A stretch of 64,000 nt of DNA. Origin: Cylicocyclus nassatus (Eukaryota > Nematoda > Chromadorea > Rhabditida > Strongylidae). Positions 10,977 through 22,182 of this stretch are shown in pieces. Position 1 is the stretch's first letter. Every line of letters begins with the position of its first letter. Position numbers and translations under genes: made by a program. The notes under the pieces are model-generated. The model had not been told where the DNA came from. It did no database searches and saw nothing but the letters and a program-made list of their open reading frames with translations. The stretch is taken from positions 30,111,521 through 30,175,520 of the forward strand of contig CATQJL010000001.1 in assembly GCA_958299035.1 (NCBI GenBank), given 5' to 3'.

Positions 10977-12638
10977 AAGCTGCGAAAAATGCATTTCTTG
11001 CTGTTCAATTCTCTTCGGATTGGGATTTTCGTCAACATTTCACAAAATGTTGAGCTCTGACGATTATTCTAAGAAGAATTACAATGGACAGGTTTTATTT
11101 CAATCTATTAGCAAAATGGCAAGGAAGGCAAGGAAATCTTTGGAATGAAGCTGGAGTATCGTGGCTAGAGACATGAAAAGAAGTCTCCAGCCACATTGAA
11201 CCCAGTCGGAACTGTGCATGTAAGTAGTGGAGATTGCTCCAGCTTTGACAGCTGTAAAAGCCGTGATTAAACCGAACATGCGGTATTTCATCACAATTCA
11301 TCATCGCAGGCAAAGTCAAAACACATGCCGTAATCGCTTGCCGTGTAGGGTGCGATCAATTGACAGATGTTGAGAGAACTCTCTCCTCTCTAGCTTTCTG
11401 CGGTTAGGAGTACACCGCTTGTCTAAATCTCTCGTTGTCCAAAACCTCTGCGAGAGAGGTGATGTCTCGCGCTCTCACACTGTCAACAACTCCCCCTCCG
11501 CAACGCTGAAAGGAGTCTCAGTGTGGGTGAACGATGTGTAGTTTTCGTTGTCCCGCCGGATGTTTCCAGTTTATATACAAGAAGGATGTTTTCAAGTATA
11601 TCGCTGCTGTCGCCTCTTGAATAATGGAACTAGCGCACTTTTTATTTTGGGCAGGTTCAATCTGTTGAGTGACAGCAGGATGACGTTACTATTATAACAG
11701 TATTCATTTCTGAGTTTGGTTGAAAATGGATTGACTGAAATACAGATTCAACTTTCTTCGCTAGATAGTGCAACACAAACTTTCGGTAAAACCTGTTAAG
11801 CATGTAGGTGACATGTCATATTTTTTTACACTTGGCAGAAGGCTGATACTCCTTCCTCTGAATTTGGAACCGAATACAGTACAAGATCAAAAAAACATCC
11901 TTTTTTGAAAAAATGAGTCTGGATAACGGAAAAGTACCAAACTGTATCCTGCTAAATCTCAGTTGGTATCATCCGTTTCACAAACACGTCTGCCCATCGT
12001 CTGCCCGTCTGAAGTGGCAGACCCTCGACATTTGCCCTCCGGAGGTATCTCTTCGATTGTCTGAGTTTAGGAAAAAATGAGCACAATGATGTTTTGACCC
12101 ACCTTATCGTAGAGTCATGATAAAAGAGCCCTAAAGCATAAAAGCATCAATTCAATAATTGGCATAACAAATAACCCCTGTGGCCAAATTTCAGCGAGTT
12201 CTGAGGTTTCCAAATATTGGGACATCCACGTGAGATGGTCATTTTCGAACATGTTACCTTTGTTTAGATGAGTTGATTACTTCTATTTGCGCCTGGTACA
12301 AAAAAACCACTGATTCTTCGCTCGCATTGGAAATCCGCTTCAAATTACCTCGAAACTGAGATAATGAGAGCAAGCCGTAATCTCTTATGTTCCATTTTTC
12401 CCTTAAATATCTCGATTAGAAAAGAGCAACAGGCTCTAATCACATCTGTGTAGATTACCGAAGCTTAGACTATCGAACGTATTCATTCTTGTCGCCTTTC
12501 CCATATGATCTCGTAGTAGCGCAGGCTTAGCATGTTACCTAGCCCAATATTTTCGCAGTATCTTCCATTTTTAAGAAAAAACGACTATATCTTTCCTTAA
12601 AAGAAACGATTTCAAATGAAACTCTTACGGTGTAAAGA
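10977..12638. other. Mostly unassigned; one weak exon-like stretch
   Basis: Around 11040-11148 a + strand frame containing SSDDYSKKNYNGQVLFQS and ending KARKSLE-stop looks coding-like but lacks a clear acceptor. The remainder has no supported gene, RNA or repeat boundary. Confidence 0.3.
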
Positions 12639-12646
12639 AGAAGGTT

Positions 12647-13810
12647 CAGGGCCCGGCACGAGGTGGGCAAACGGGGTTTTCCAAAACGAAATCCCCTTTG
12701 ATCCCAATAAATTTTACGAATACCCCCTTGAGCCCAAAAGTGACGTTTTGTGCTTGTGCGACGAGATTAGCGGCCACACTTCGCCTAAAAGCGATAAATG
12801 ATTAAGGAATGAGAAAATATAATATCAAGGAAACGCAGTCATAGAAATGAGAGACGCCGTTCTCGTGCGTATCGATTGACTGGGGCGCGCTTTCTATCTT
12901 AGAAAGCTAGGCTGCTGATGCGATTTTGGGCTCTAACAAGGACAAGAGGAGGAGTTTCGGAACCAAAATTTCACCATGTAGTAAACTTTAGGTGTACAAC
13001 AGATTTATGTAAAAATTTTGAAAAAATTATGTGAACTGAGAGTTTTGCCGACCTCAGGTGGGAATTAGGTCGGCAAATGCCGACCTAATTTGGAAATAAG
13101 TTAAGGAAACTCTTCATTCACATAAGTTTTTCATAATTTTTCATACTTTGTTACTTAGTCCTACTGCGCATATACACACCGAATCCCGCGCGATTTCGTC
13201 GCCTCTGCGTTGCAAACGAGCCATTTTTTCATTTCTTTGGTAGCGGGAAATTTTTAGAAAAAAGTTTGCCACAACATTCAGTCACATAATTTTTCAATGA
13301 AACTCCTAATGTAACTCCTACAGACTTGTGTCCACGTACGTACCAAGTTTCATACCATGTCGTCATCTGCGCGTTCCAAACGAGCCGTTTGAATTCACAT
13401 CTTCATTTACCAGTTTTGCGAAATTCTCGGAAAAAATGCTAATTACTCGTTCCGTTCACATAAGTTTTTCAAAATTTTTCATACTATGTTTCCACTAGCC
13501 TCTCTCCGTTCGCATACAAAATTTGGTGCCATATCGTTACACATACATTGAGAACTAGTCATGTATGCAGTTACAAATAGCATCTCTTGGGCGACATCGC
13601 GCGTGCGGCAATTAGCGACGGCGCGGTTTGACGCGCGCGAACTCCAGTGTTCGCCTGTTGAGGCACATAACATGTCAAGATAAGTAGCGAGCATGAACTA
13701 CCAATTTTTTTCCGGGGCTCCGGCCTGGACCCGCAAAAACGATTCCCCTTTGCTTTTTGGCCCCAAAACGATTTCCAGCTTGTCATTTGCCGACCTCGTG
13801 TCGGGCCCTG
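12647..13810. mobile_element. hAT-type non-autonomous element, 1164 bp, 8-bp TSD
   Basis: The termini are CAGGGCCCGGCACGAGGT and the reverse complement of CAGGGCCCGACACGAGGT. Both are flanked by the same octamer AGAAGGTT (12639-12646 and 13811-13818). The 8-bp duplication and CAGGG terminus indicate the hAT superfamily. There is no transposase. The interior carries sub-terminal GCCGACCT/AGGTCGGC inverted repeats near 13048-13086 and repeated CACATAAGTTTTTCA phrases. It is related at the ends to 25356-25678. Confidence 0.85.
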
Positions 13811-13818
13811 AGAAGGTT

Positions 13819-14537
13819 AAGCAGCAACGATATAGAAAACGCAGGCAGCAATAGTTTGAAGGCAAGTTAATAGGGTGTGGCACAATCCCTAAAAAAGTGT
13901 AGCAGCTACAGCTTTTTAAAGTAGTCACCATACATTGGCTCTCTAAACGCAACACTGGCAACGGTTGCCGGCAACACGTGGACAAATGCATGTATGAAAT
14001 GAAAATGTATGAATGCATGCTTTGTGCAGCAAACGACACATAAGGCACTGCCAGTGGAATTAATGCAACCAAAAGGAAGCTTATCTTTGACAAAGAATGT
14101 TCAACTCAGTAGTTGGCAATAGCTTGTGCTTGCGGTCTACAGCGTAAAGCCAACCACTTGCGCGTAAAGTGCGGGCATTATAGGCGTGGCTATAGTTTAC
14201 GTGCAATTTTTCGCCCTATCTCGGCATTACAAGCGCACTATAAGCGGAAGTCCATTAGGATGTATAATGCTGTATCAATGGCTGGAGTATAGAGGGAATG
14301 ACTCAATAGAACGTTTTGATGTTATTGCGCTACCCCAATAAGGGCGAGCCACAGGAACTGAAGCGCCTGATATTCACGGAACATGTATTTTGACCGCGAT
14401 TACGTTAAATCAGGAACGACTTGCAGTGAAAGCGTGCCTTAAAAGTACAAGTTGACTTTACAACTTGTATTCACTAACTGTTTTTTAGGTTATTAGAACT
14501 GGTATAAAAAGCGTTACAGGACTGTAGCGTCTGCAGT
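13819..14537. other. Upstream region of the 14538 gene
   Basis: No confident gene. A minus-strand frame (13698-14093) begins with a hydrophobic stretch but has no ATG and runs into the hAT end. The last bases, CTGCAG at 14531-14536, form a good acceptor immediately before the gene at 14538. Confidence 0.4.
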
Positions 14538-16585
14538 ATGAGTATTCGCCGATGCGCTATCGCAATCGTAAGGTAAACCTACCTGTCCTATCTAAGCCAA
14601 TCCGTGATTTTAGTTGCTGGCATTTGTCGTTCAATGCGCATTAAGTTGTAAAGGAAGTAGATTTTTGAATGGAGAAGACGAGACAACCTTCTTCAATGTT
14701 CTCAAGAACCAAAGTTCAGAAACAACAAATCTTTCATTGGTGGGTGGTAGCTTCAGAGCCAGATCATACTAATTAAAGCAGTATACACTTCAGACAACAT
14801 TCTTCGAAAATTTCGTTCTTTGACGCAAGAAAGAAATGTGAGCAACACTAAAAGCGATTTTGGATGTATCTCAGAATGCAACTATAGAGAGAAGACTAGA
14901 TTTTGAAGTGACCTTCAAAAAGCTGTTCTGTAGACAAAGTCATGCCCAACTCTGCACTATTGTAGTTGAAGCTTAGACATATCGTGGTTATGTTGAACCC
15001 GTAGACTGGATAATTGCGGAGCACGCACGGCGAGCTAAAACGCTGGCCCCGTACAAATTTACATTGTAAAAGTTCTTGCAACGTTTTAGTCGTGCCGCGC
15101 TTGGTTCGCAATGTTTGAGCTGATTGCGGTTAACGTATCAACGGTAGAACATACCGTCGCCTTTGAAATCCGTACTCAAAAGTGGCTGAAAACACAGCTA
15201 TATGTTAGCAGATACTTGATAAACATAAATTCTTAATAGTAGATTGCTCACAGATTCAAGAAGGGCCTTTTATACAAACGATCACCTGATGGGACGCCCA
15301 GAAACAGGGACCTTGGATTAGTTTGGGAGAAGAGGAATGTTCGATATTACCTATTACATCCCATAAGATAGTATTCAGAGACCATCGGTCGCTACGCGAT
15401 TTGGCATAACAGCGACTCTTCGTTATTCGTTGTTAATGCGCTGCTTTTGATTAGAACTTGATGCGTTTGCAACGAGTTATACAAGCTACCATGCGTTCGG
15501 GAAGCGCGGACGATAGATTTGTAGAAATCTGGCAGATCGCCAAGTCGCGTGAAAGCGGCGATTTGGCGGATCGCGTGAGATATGCCTTAGGCCTTAAAAC
15601 TACAATAGATGTTTCAAAACGAGAGGGGAAGATACAGTCGATTAGATTTTTCGCTTAATATAGTGTGCTTGCACAGTTTATGAAATGCGGTAAAATTTGC
15701 GCGTGAACAGGTAGCTGCACCAGCACTGCTGGCATTTTGCGCGCGCAATTGGCCGGCATCACAGTCGAAGCTATTTCCTCACGAGCCAATTTTACCGCAT
15801 TTCACCTTCAGTGCAAGCACACTATATTAAGCAGAAAATCTACTCGACTGTAGTGATACCTAGAGCAAGGAGAAATATGAGCAGGAGACTCTTTGCAAGC
15901 GGAATTAGCAGTGATTTGGATAGATTGGCCAGAAGAGGAATAATTCCTGTAAATCTTTCGCGGTACAAAACGTTTTAATATTCGCTCTCGCACTGAAAAT
16001 TCATCTTCTTCTTTTTTTATTTTTCGCTAACAAATGGATTCTCTATGCCTTGTAACATATGTCTGTTGTTGATTTAATGCATAGGATGCCCTGTTAATAG
16101 AAGAATGAATGAAAGATGTGAAGCCACATTCCGTGCTTTGTACAGCTTTCTGTGATAGCAATGGCCATTTTGAATACTAATTTCATTTGCGCAACATGCT
16201 GACTGCTTCTTTCAGGAATACGATTGTTTGACAGCAGAAATAGCACAATTCAAAGTCGAGAATGATGAGTTTTTCAAAAGAGTTGTGCACAAGGATACTT
16301 ACGTTTACTTTGATGCCCACATTGAGTAAGTTAAGATAGTAATCATTCCTAAATGTGTTCACATTTTAGCTTCCAATTGTTCAACTTTATAAGTTTAGGC
16401 TAGGCGTGCGCAACGACGGAACTGCGGTGGCCAAATCTCTTTATTCTAAATGCGAAGATCAAGAACGCTTTCGTGAGGTAAACAAAACAGGTTAAAAGAT
16501 AGTACCTTTCCTATTGCAACTTTACTGTTGTTGCTATTGGCAGCAGAACATTCGTGACCTAGTCGGAAACTTTTGTGGAATATAA
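14538..16585 (+). CDS. Multi-exon gene with signal peptide, coding exon split by a MITE
   Basis: Product and family not recognised. Start chosen at ATG 14538, one base after a CTGCAG acceptor, the layout of an SL trans-spliced nematode gene. The N-terminus MSIRRCAIAILLAFVVQC is a classic signal peptide (basic n-region, ~14 hydrophobic residues). Exons with matching phases: 14538-14567; 14614-14743 (46-nt intron, GTAAGG donor); 14794-14837. Middle exons are less certain: about 14875 or 14890 to 14930-14966, about 15005-15060, 15090-15181 (contains VEHTVAFEIRTQ), 15254 to about 15320-15345 (contains KRSPDGTPRNRDLGLVWEKR). Next comes 15455-15948, interrupted by a 216-bp TA-flanked MITE at 15635-15850. 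Without the MITE the frame runs on in phase (EGKI then VIPRARRN) to a GTAAAT donor at 15949. The last three exons are 16216-16325, 16399-16477 and 16544-16585, ending NFCGI-stop. Read literally, the MITE adds a stop at 15656-15658, so this allele is truncated unless bypassed. The gene is well supported; the middle joins are inferred. Confidence 0.6.
15635..15850. mobile_element. Tc1/mariner-type MITE in a coding exon, 216 bp
   Basis: Flanked by TA (15633-15634 and 15851-15852). Ends read CAGTCGATTAGATTTTT and, from the other side, CAGTCGAGTAGATTTTC. The inverted repeats continue about 75 bp through GTGTGCTTGCAC and AAATGCGGTAAAATT. No coding capacity. It is the same family as 16888-17093. Its insertion breaks the open frame of the exon 15455-15948. 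Confidence 0.85.
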
Positions 16586-16887
16586 GGAAACGTTAGGCAA
16601 TGTTCAGCCACTTTCCCCTTCACATCCGATGGACGAATTTGCATGATTTTGCGGCGACCAATCCGGAAATGCTGAGTCCCCACTTGAAAACATGAAACGA
16701 CGGAAGACGTTTGCCAGATGTGGTGATGAGACTGTTTTGGAGCTGGGATATCCAGCCACATGCTCCACCTGTGTCGTTTGAACTCAGTTAGGCCTTCAGA
16801 AACACTTTCACGTGCTATCACGAGTCCAGATTAGCCTAAAGTTGCCTTTGAATGAAAAGGAAGCGCTGATAGAATTTAGGTCTTGTA
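16586..16887. other. 3' flank of the 14538 gene
   Basis: Sequence between the stop codon at 16583-16585 and the second MITE. No AATAAA is obvious directly after the stop. A minus-strand frame of 95 codons overlaps here (16534-16821) but has no support. Confidence 0.35.
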
Positions 16888-17093
16888 TAGTCGAGTAGAT
16901 TTTCCGCTTAATAAAGTGTGCTTGCACAGAAGATGAAATGCGGTAAAATTTGCGCGTGAACAGGTACCTGCGCCAGCACTGCCGACATTTTGCGCGCGCC
17001 ATTGGCCGGCATCACAGTCGAAGCTATTTCCTCACGCGCAAATTTTACCGCATTTCACTTTCTGTGCAAACACACTATAAGTCTACTCGACTG
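16888..17093. mobile_element. Tc1/mariner-type MITE, 206 bp, second copy
   Basis: TA at 16886-16887 and 17094-17095. Ends TAGTCGAGTAGATTTTCCGC and the inverse of CAGTCGAGTAGAC. The interior is closely similar to 15635-15850, including GCGCGTGAACAGGTA and CACAGTCGAAGCTATTTCC. Confidence 0.85.
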
Positions 17094-17340
17094 TACATGC
17101 TCTAACACCAAAAGTTATGTTTCAGCCGGGAAAACCCGAAAAGCGATAATCCTTTTGATCTTCCACCATTAGAGTTTCGCTCGATTTGCTGATAATCAAA
17201 GCTTTTAAAAAATTGTGAAGTAGACCTTTGGAAGTCTCGAAAGGTAGCATGAGTTATAAACAAGAAACATAGTGCTTGCCCCGTGAAAGAGTGCGTGCCT
17301 TGTGGACCTAAGTCAGTCAACTCCCAAAATAAATTAATAT

Positions 17341-18092
17341 TCATTTTATTTACTTGGTTTATCATTTATCATCAATGGAAGTTCAAAAAATCTTCTTCCA
17401 AAATATGAAGAAAGCATTATTATTTTGAAGTTGAACGAAAAGACATACGAATCTTTTGATGTACAAGGAAATATTGCAAAGAAATGGCCGATCACTACAA
17501 AATGCTTATGTTTTCAAAGAGCTTAAAGCTGATTTTAGACCTGCCTTCCATATCTTCAAAACGCTTCTGGAGAGGAGATTATAGGCCTTTATTTGCGCGA
17601 ATTTGGCAGAGTTGTGTGTAGGCAGAAGCATTTTGGACCCAAACCCACTTTAAACAGCTTATCCATGCTTAATGTTATGCTACTCCTTTCTGGATGTGAC
17701 CTTGTAGCGCAAGAAGCAGTGACCAGTTTCGTCGATTTAGTCATTGAACGATGGAAATCTTGATGGACTCCTAAAAACCCATAACCTCCTGTGAATGGGC
17801 GTTCTGCTATATGGAAAGCAAACTCGAAGCGCTTCAAGCTCTTCGTAATCATTGAACATTTCACAAAATTAATACGATTTCGAGTATCTTCCTAAGACGA
17901 TGAGAAAGAGGATTGTGATTACAGGCACAAATTCACCGTTTTATCGTTTATTTTCAGTTCCTGGCTTTAGGAGAAAGGGTCGGATGCGGAAGCAAACCAA
18001 CGGGAAGCACTTTCGAGTATGTACTCTGCGTGATAGAGCTCAAAGAGGCTCCCGAGGTTTACCCACAGCCAATAGGATTGGTGTGCAGATAA
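17341..18092 (+). CDS. Candidate multi-exon gene, product unknown
   Basis: Three open + strand segments with good splice signals. Segment a (about 17341-17460) contains LPKYEESIIILKLNEKTYES and ends at GAT before a GTACAA donor. Segment b starts at 17539 after GATTTTAG, in the same phase, and runs 74 codons to TGA at 17761. It includes GEEIIGLYLREFGRVVC, MLNVMLLLSGCDLVAQE and ends DLVIERWKS. Segment c starts at 17958 after TTTTCAG and runs 44 codons to TAA at 18090-18092, with GERVGCG and EYVLCVIELKEAPE. A further short coding-like piece (CEWAFCYMESKLEALQ) lies at 17787-17855. How b joins c is unresolved, and a frameshift or second gene is possible. Segment c faintly recalls the cysteine spacing of secreted CAP/ASP proteins, too weak to name. 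A 91-codon minus-strand frame over segment b is judged a shadow. Confidence 0.45.
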
Positions 18093-18189
18093 GAATGACC
18101 AATAAAGATGTTGCATTCCACTGAATGTAGACAACAATCAATGGTCCCTCAAAATATTATAGCCACGATTACTAAGGCACTCTTCACCA

Positions 18190-19420
18190 CGAGTGAGGTG
18201 GGTGCGGGAATTTATCTTCCCAGAGAGGCATGCCGCCATGTTCTTAGCAGGGGACATGAGAGGTCATGAACTGTCAGCAACGCTAATTTGCACTCATTTT
18301 GCACCGAAGACAAGCAGATTTTGCTCACGACAGAACGACATTATCCTACAGTGTACGAAACCGGGATTTCATTGAAATTTGAATTCAAAGTTCAGTAGTG
18401 AAATTAGTGCAACTAGGGTAAAAATTTGTATTTAGGGGTAGTCTGCCATGCTGGCTCAAAAAAAGATGGTAATTTTGCGTGAAAATGAAACCGAGCTTTG
18501 TGATGGAACTAAAATGTTCGTGGCGATATTTGGCAAATGAGAATAAAACTTTTCTTTTGAACTTTAATCTTGTTTTCGAAATCTGACAAAAAGCCCAAAA
18601 TTGTCATTTCAGGTTTTCCATGATGCTGTTTTCGAATAAGCTAATGTTTTCGCCGGAAACTTCAAAAACTTTTTCTTTTGAAATTTTGACTTTTTCATAA
18701 ATTTACTGCAACTTTGATAAAACTGGGAAACAAATGAAAAAGAATGCTACTTTCACAAAGACTAGAAAGAAATGATGTACGAAATAGAATTCGAAATAAG
18801 ATGAGGAAAAATTCAATGAAGCTGAAACTATGTTTGAAGGTTTGGAAAAGATTTCCAACTATCATCAAAACTGTGCGTTATTAAATTATTCTGGACACTA
18901 CTAGTTTCCTTAAAGAGCTGCTACTGAATTATCACTTGATTCTTGAAAAATGATAAAACATTTGCTTTTATCGGCGAATTTGAGGATTTTGTACTAAACC
19001 GTTACCATATTCGCAAAGAGCGCTCTCAGAAACCCCCAATCCAAGTTTTTACTCTGATTTGCCAAATATCGCCACGAACATTGATTTTAGTTCCATCACA
19101 AAGCTCGGTTTCTTTTTCATGCAAAACCACCATTATATTTGGAACCAGCATGGCAGATTACCCCTAAATACAAGTTTTTTACCCTAGTTGGACTTACTTC
19201 TTTACTGAACTTTGAATTCAAATTTCGATGAAATCCCGGTTTCGTGCACTGTAAGATGATGTTTCGTATTTGTCGTGGGCAAAATCTGCTTGTCTTCGGT
19301 GATTGGGTGCAAATTAACAATGCTAACAGTTCATGACCTCTTATGTCCCCTGTTAATTACATTGCGGCATACCTCTCTGGGTAGGTAAATTCCGTCCCGC
19401 GACGAGGTTGGTGAGATCTT
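18190..19420. mobile_element. Foldback element with ~370-bp inverted arms
   Basis: The left arm about 18200-18575 and right arm about 19020-19410 are inverted copies (for example CCCAGAGAGGCATGCCGC against GCGGCATACCTCTCTGGG, and AAACCGAGCTTTGTGATGG in both). The identity is roughly 85-90 percent by eye. The outer ends are diffuse, so no target duplication could be read. No transposase. Class unknown. Confidence 0.7.
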
Positions 19421-19896
19421 ACTGGATTATAGCGAAATTTCTGAGTAAATTTAAATCCCTTTGCGAAAGGTAGATTGCTAAAGCAAGGAATCGCTCTTGA
19501 AGGTAGAAGCGGCCCATCGACGTGGTATACGAATTTCTGAAGTTTAAAACTGAGTTTCGTGGGAGATAGAAATCTCAGAATTTATAAGAAGGACGATTTC
19601 TAACAATTTTGGATACATTAGAGCAAAATTTTGGACTTTTCATCTTTATACCGCCCGCGTTGACGAACGATACCGTCTAAGCCGCTACTACCTTCTGGGG
19701 CGATTTTTCCGCTTTGAAATTCACCTTTTACAGCGGGAATTGGGCGACTACTAGGGGTCCTGCTATTTTACCGCATCAGAAACTCACCAATGTCAACTTA
19801 GATGGATGGTGCATTCAACATAGATATGAGTTAAAGACACCATCATGTGGAGGAATTAAGGCTATATCAAGATAAGAATGAAATCATTTCGTGAAA
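19421..19896. other. No feature recognised
   Basis: No supported exon, RNA or repeat boundary. Confidence 0.4.
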
Positions 19897-20139
19897 ATGA
19901 ACGTGGGTTTAACACCTTGCGTCTCGTCTGCGTGTCTTGCACTCTTGCAGCTGCAAATAGTAGCAATAAAAGGAACCACCTCCGCTTTTGATGAGCTTAC
20001 GTCACTTCTGATGTGTTTTTTAAAATGTTTTCCTGCTCCCCCCCCCCTCCTTCTCTTAAAACTATGCGAAAGCTACGACTTCTACGGCCCATTCAAGTCC
20101 CTAGATGTTCCTCCCGCTGCTGATGATATCGCAGCGTAA
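19897..20139 (+). CDS. Doubtful 80-codon ORF with hydrophobic N-terminus
   Basis: From ATG 19897 the frame begins MNVGLTPCVSSACLALLQ, which could be a signal peptide, continues with TTSAFDELTSLL, crosses a run of C (PPP then LLLL), and ends KSLDVPPAADDIAA-stop. The region also has a strong internal acceptor (CTCTTGCAG before 19951), so the real exon, if any, may start there. Family not recognised. Confidence 0.25.
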   Translation: MNVGLTPCVSSACLALLQLQIVAIKGTTSAFDELTSLLMCFLKCFPAPPPLLLLKLCESYDFYGPFKSLDVPPAADDIAA

Positions 20140-20297
20140 ATCACCGCTGCAGTTCGTTTACTTCAAGGCTGCGTTTGGTTTCCTATGTTTTAGTTCTTAC
20201 TTTACGAGCACTCTTTCTCCTAATTCCATTAGCTTTCATTACGGCTTCTCGATCAAAAACAATCGGTAAATGCGATAGCATAGTCTTATGCAGCTAA

Positions 20298-20705
20298 AAG
20301 GCAGTGGCTCGGGAAAGTTGCAACTTCGCGCTTTCATTCCTCTTTGGCCTTCTGAATGCGTTTAGACCAGAGTGTGCTTGAAGAGTTAAAAAGTGCTTTT
20401 CTGTGGCGTTTTCTGGCCTTGGATATTGGAAGAGAGTGGAGCAGAGATTCCCGCCAAAAACAGTGACTGGCTACAGGAGACTGTAAAACAACTCATTTTT
20501 ACCGGCAGTTGGCTGATTGGCCCACTCAGACAATTCGCAGATCGGCTGCGGGAATCTACGCTCCAGCCTCCTCAGCAATCTCCAAGGCGAGAACGCCATA
20601 AAAACATTTTTTGACTTTTTAAGCACAGCTCTGGTTTAAAAACGCATCCAGAAGGCCAAGAAGGAACAAAACGGCACAGTTGCTCTTCCCAAGCCACTGT
20701 CTTTA
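20298..20705. mobile_element. Imperfect foldback repeat, ~410 bp
   Basis: GGCAGTGGCTCGGGAA on the left pairs with TTCCCAAGCCACTGTC on the right. The arms continue through GGCCTTCTGRATGCGTTT and CCTTGGARATT blocks for about 160 bp each. No clear target duplication. Probably a MITE. Confidence 0.6.
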
Positions 20706-21906
20706 ACACTTACGCCATTCTTCATTTAGTCATCTTGTATCTGCGATAGAGATGCCATATCATGTCATACACAATAATAGCAACACTAGGCTGCTGCATA
20801 AGTTCCATCCGAGTTTTGTTGCCTTGTATTCGAAGCAGTCGTTCTAGGAGATTTTCGCCGTTAACGCGGTAATACTTATACCATTAGAAAGAATTTTCCC
20901 TGTTCTTTATGTAATAAAGAGCAATTTTTTGTTTTTTATCATCGTTTTCCAATAAAATCATTAGTGTATCGAGATTGCGAACCTATAATCTCAACTGGCC
21001 CAAATAAGGTCTCTTTCCAGATTTTTTTCTTGCAAGCAATCCAAAATGCGCATCTCAGCTAAAGCCCTTGCACGATCACGGAATAATGGGCTAGCATATG
21101 CACAAACACAACTGAAAATCGTTTTGCTCGCAGGATTTTTTTTGTTGAAAACTGATTAATCACATAAATGTTGTACAAGCAAACTATGTGTGTAACTAAC
21201 AGTACTGTAACCGCACTCAAAGGGCACTTCTCTAATATAAGATCCGCTATTTTTTGATGGCTACTAAACCTGCCTGCCTGTTCCGATAAGGGAACGTCGG
21301 CATTTCGAAAAGCATAAAAAACGCATAATTTTTATTGCTTCTTCTTCACCACAGTCATATCCCACGGAGCGAAATCTGTCGACTGCCCTAAAGTTCCTCC
21401 TTCTTGGTTGATGGGTGGCCTTTTCAAGCTTTCTTGTATAAAGACGCAAAAACCTTGAACTAGCACCATGATACCATGCAGGAAACGCAGGCATCGATTT
21501 TCTAGGTCTGCTTGCCTGCAAATCCAGCAATCTATCCGTTTTCCCTGTTTGAAACCGTTATATTTTTTGAAAGTAATGGATTCAAGGTTTTGAGTTTGGA
21601 AGCAGCCTCTGAATTCCAGGAGAACCCATTTTAAACTATTTTGCCCCACATTTTCCTTCTCACATCACAGAAAACCGATTTTTTGAATGAAGCGGATGTT
21701 TGAAAAGAACGTCGGAAATTATGATACTTGCATGCTGTCCAGATAGTGAGAGTCGGCTTTACAATGTTGAAGAGCAACTCTTGGATCGGTCCTGCCTAAA
21801 GTTGGATGGATGAACGACTAAAGTAAAAGATGGGTAAAAGATTCTTTTCTACTAGATTTTGCTAGTAAATCTTTGCACCCATTGTTCGTATTTTAAGACT
21901 CGAATC
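20706..21906. other. Unassigned; one long minus-strand frame
   Basis: A 105-codon minus-strand frame (21332-21649, begins at GTG) contains KRIDCWICRQADLENRC and ends DMTVVKKKQ. It has no recognised domain or splice support. It could be an exon of an unseen gene. Nothing else is supported. Confidence 0.3.
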
Positions 21907-22125
21907 TACCCTAATTTGCGTACAAGGCGCAACTTTTTCGATTTTTCGACTAAGCCCCTCAGCCGCTTTGAATTATTTCGGAAAGCGATCCTTATGCCGT
22001 ACGATTCTTTCAAGCAATATACAGCAGGACATAGGGTCCTTTGGTTGCGAAGTACTTTGGCGTATTTGGGATGGTCGATTTTGGAGAAAAACCCCCGCGC
22101 CTTGTACGCGTGAGATTAGGGTACT
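21907..22125. repeat. Small inverted repeat, ~220 bp
   Basis: TACCCTAATTTGCGTACAAGGCGC at the left end is mirrored by CGCCTTGTACGCG then TGAGATTAGGGTA at the right end. The outer ~24-30 bp arms bracket ~165 bp. Probably a short MITE. Confidence 0.55.
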
Positions 22126-22182
22126 TCTTTTTTAAGCCCACATAAACTTGAGTGGTACAATTTTTGCCATATGTAAGTTGGC

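Noticed and set aside
13698..14093. Minus-strand frame beginning with a strongly hydrophobic, signal-like stretch
   Set aside because: There is no ATG (starts at TTG after an in-frame TGA), no clear acceptor, and it continues into the end of a hAT element.
17589..17864. 91-codon minus-strand ORF
   Set aside because: The plus strand over the same bases has an exon with a good acceptor and more protein-like composition; the minus frame is taken as its shadow.
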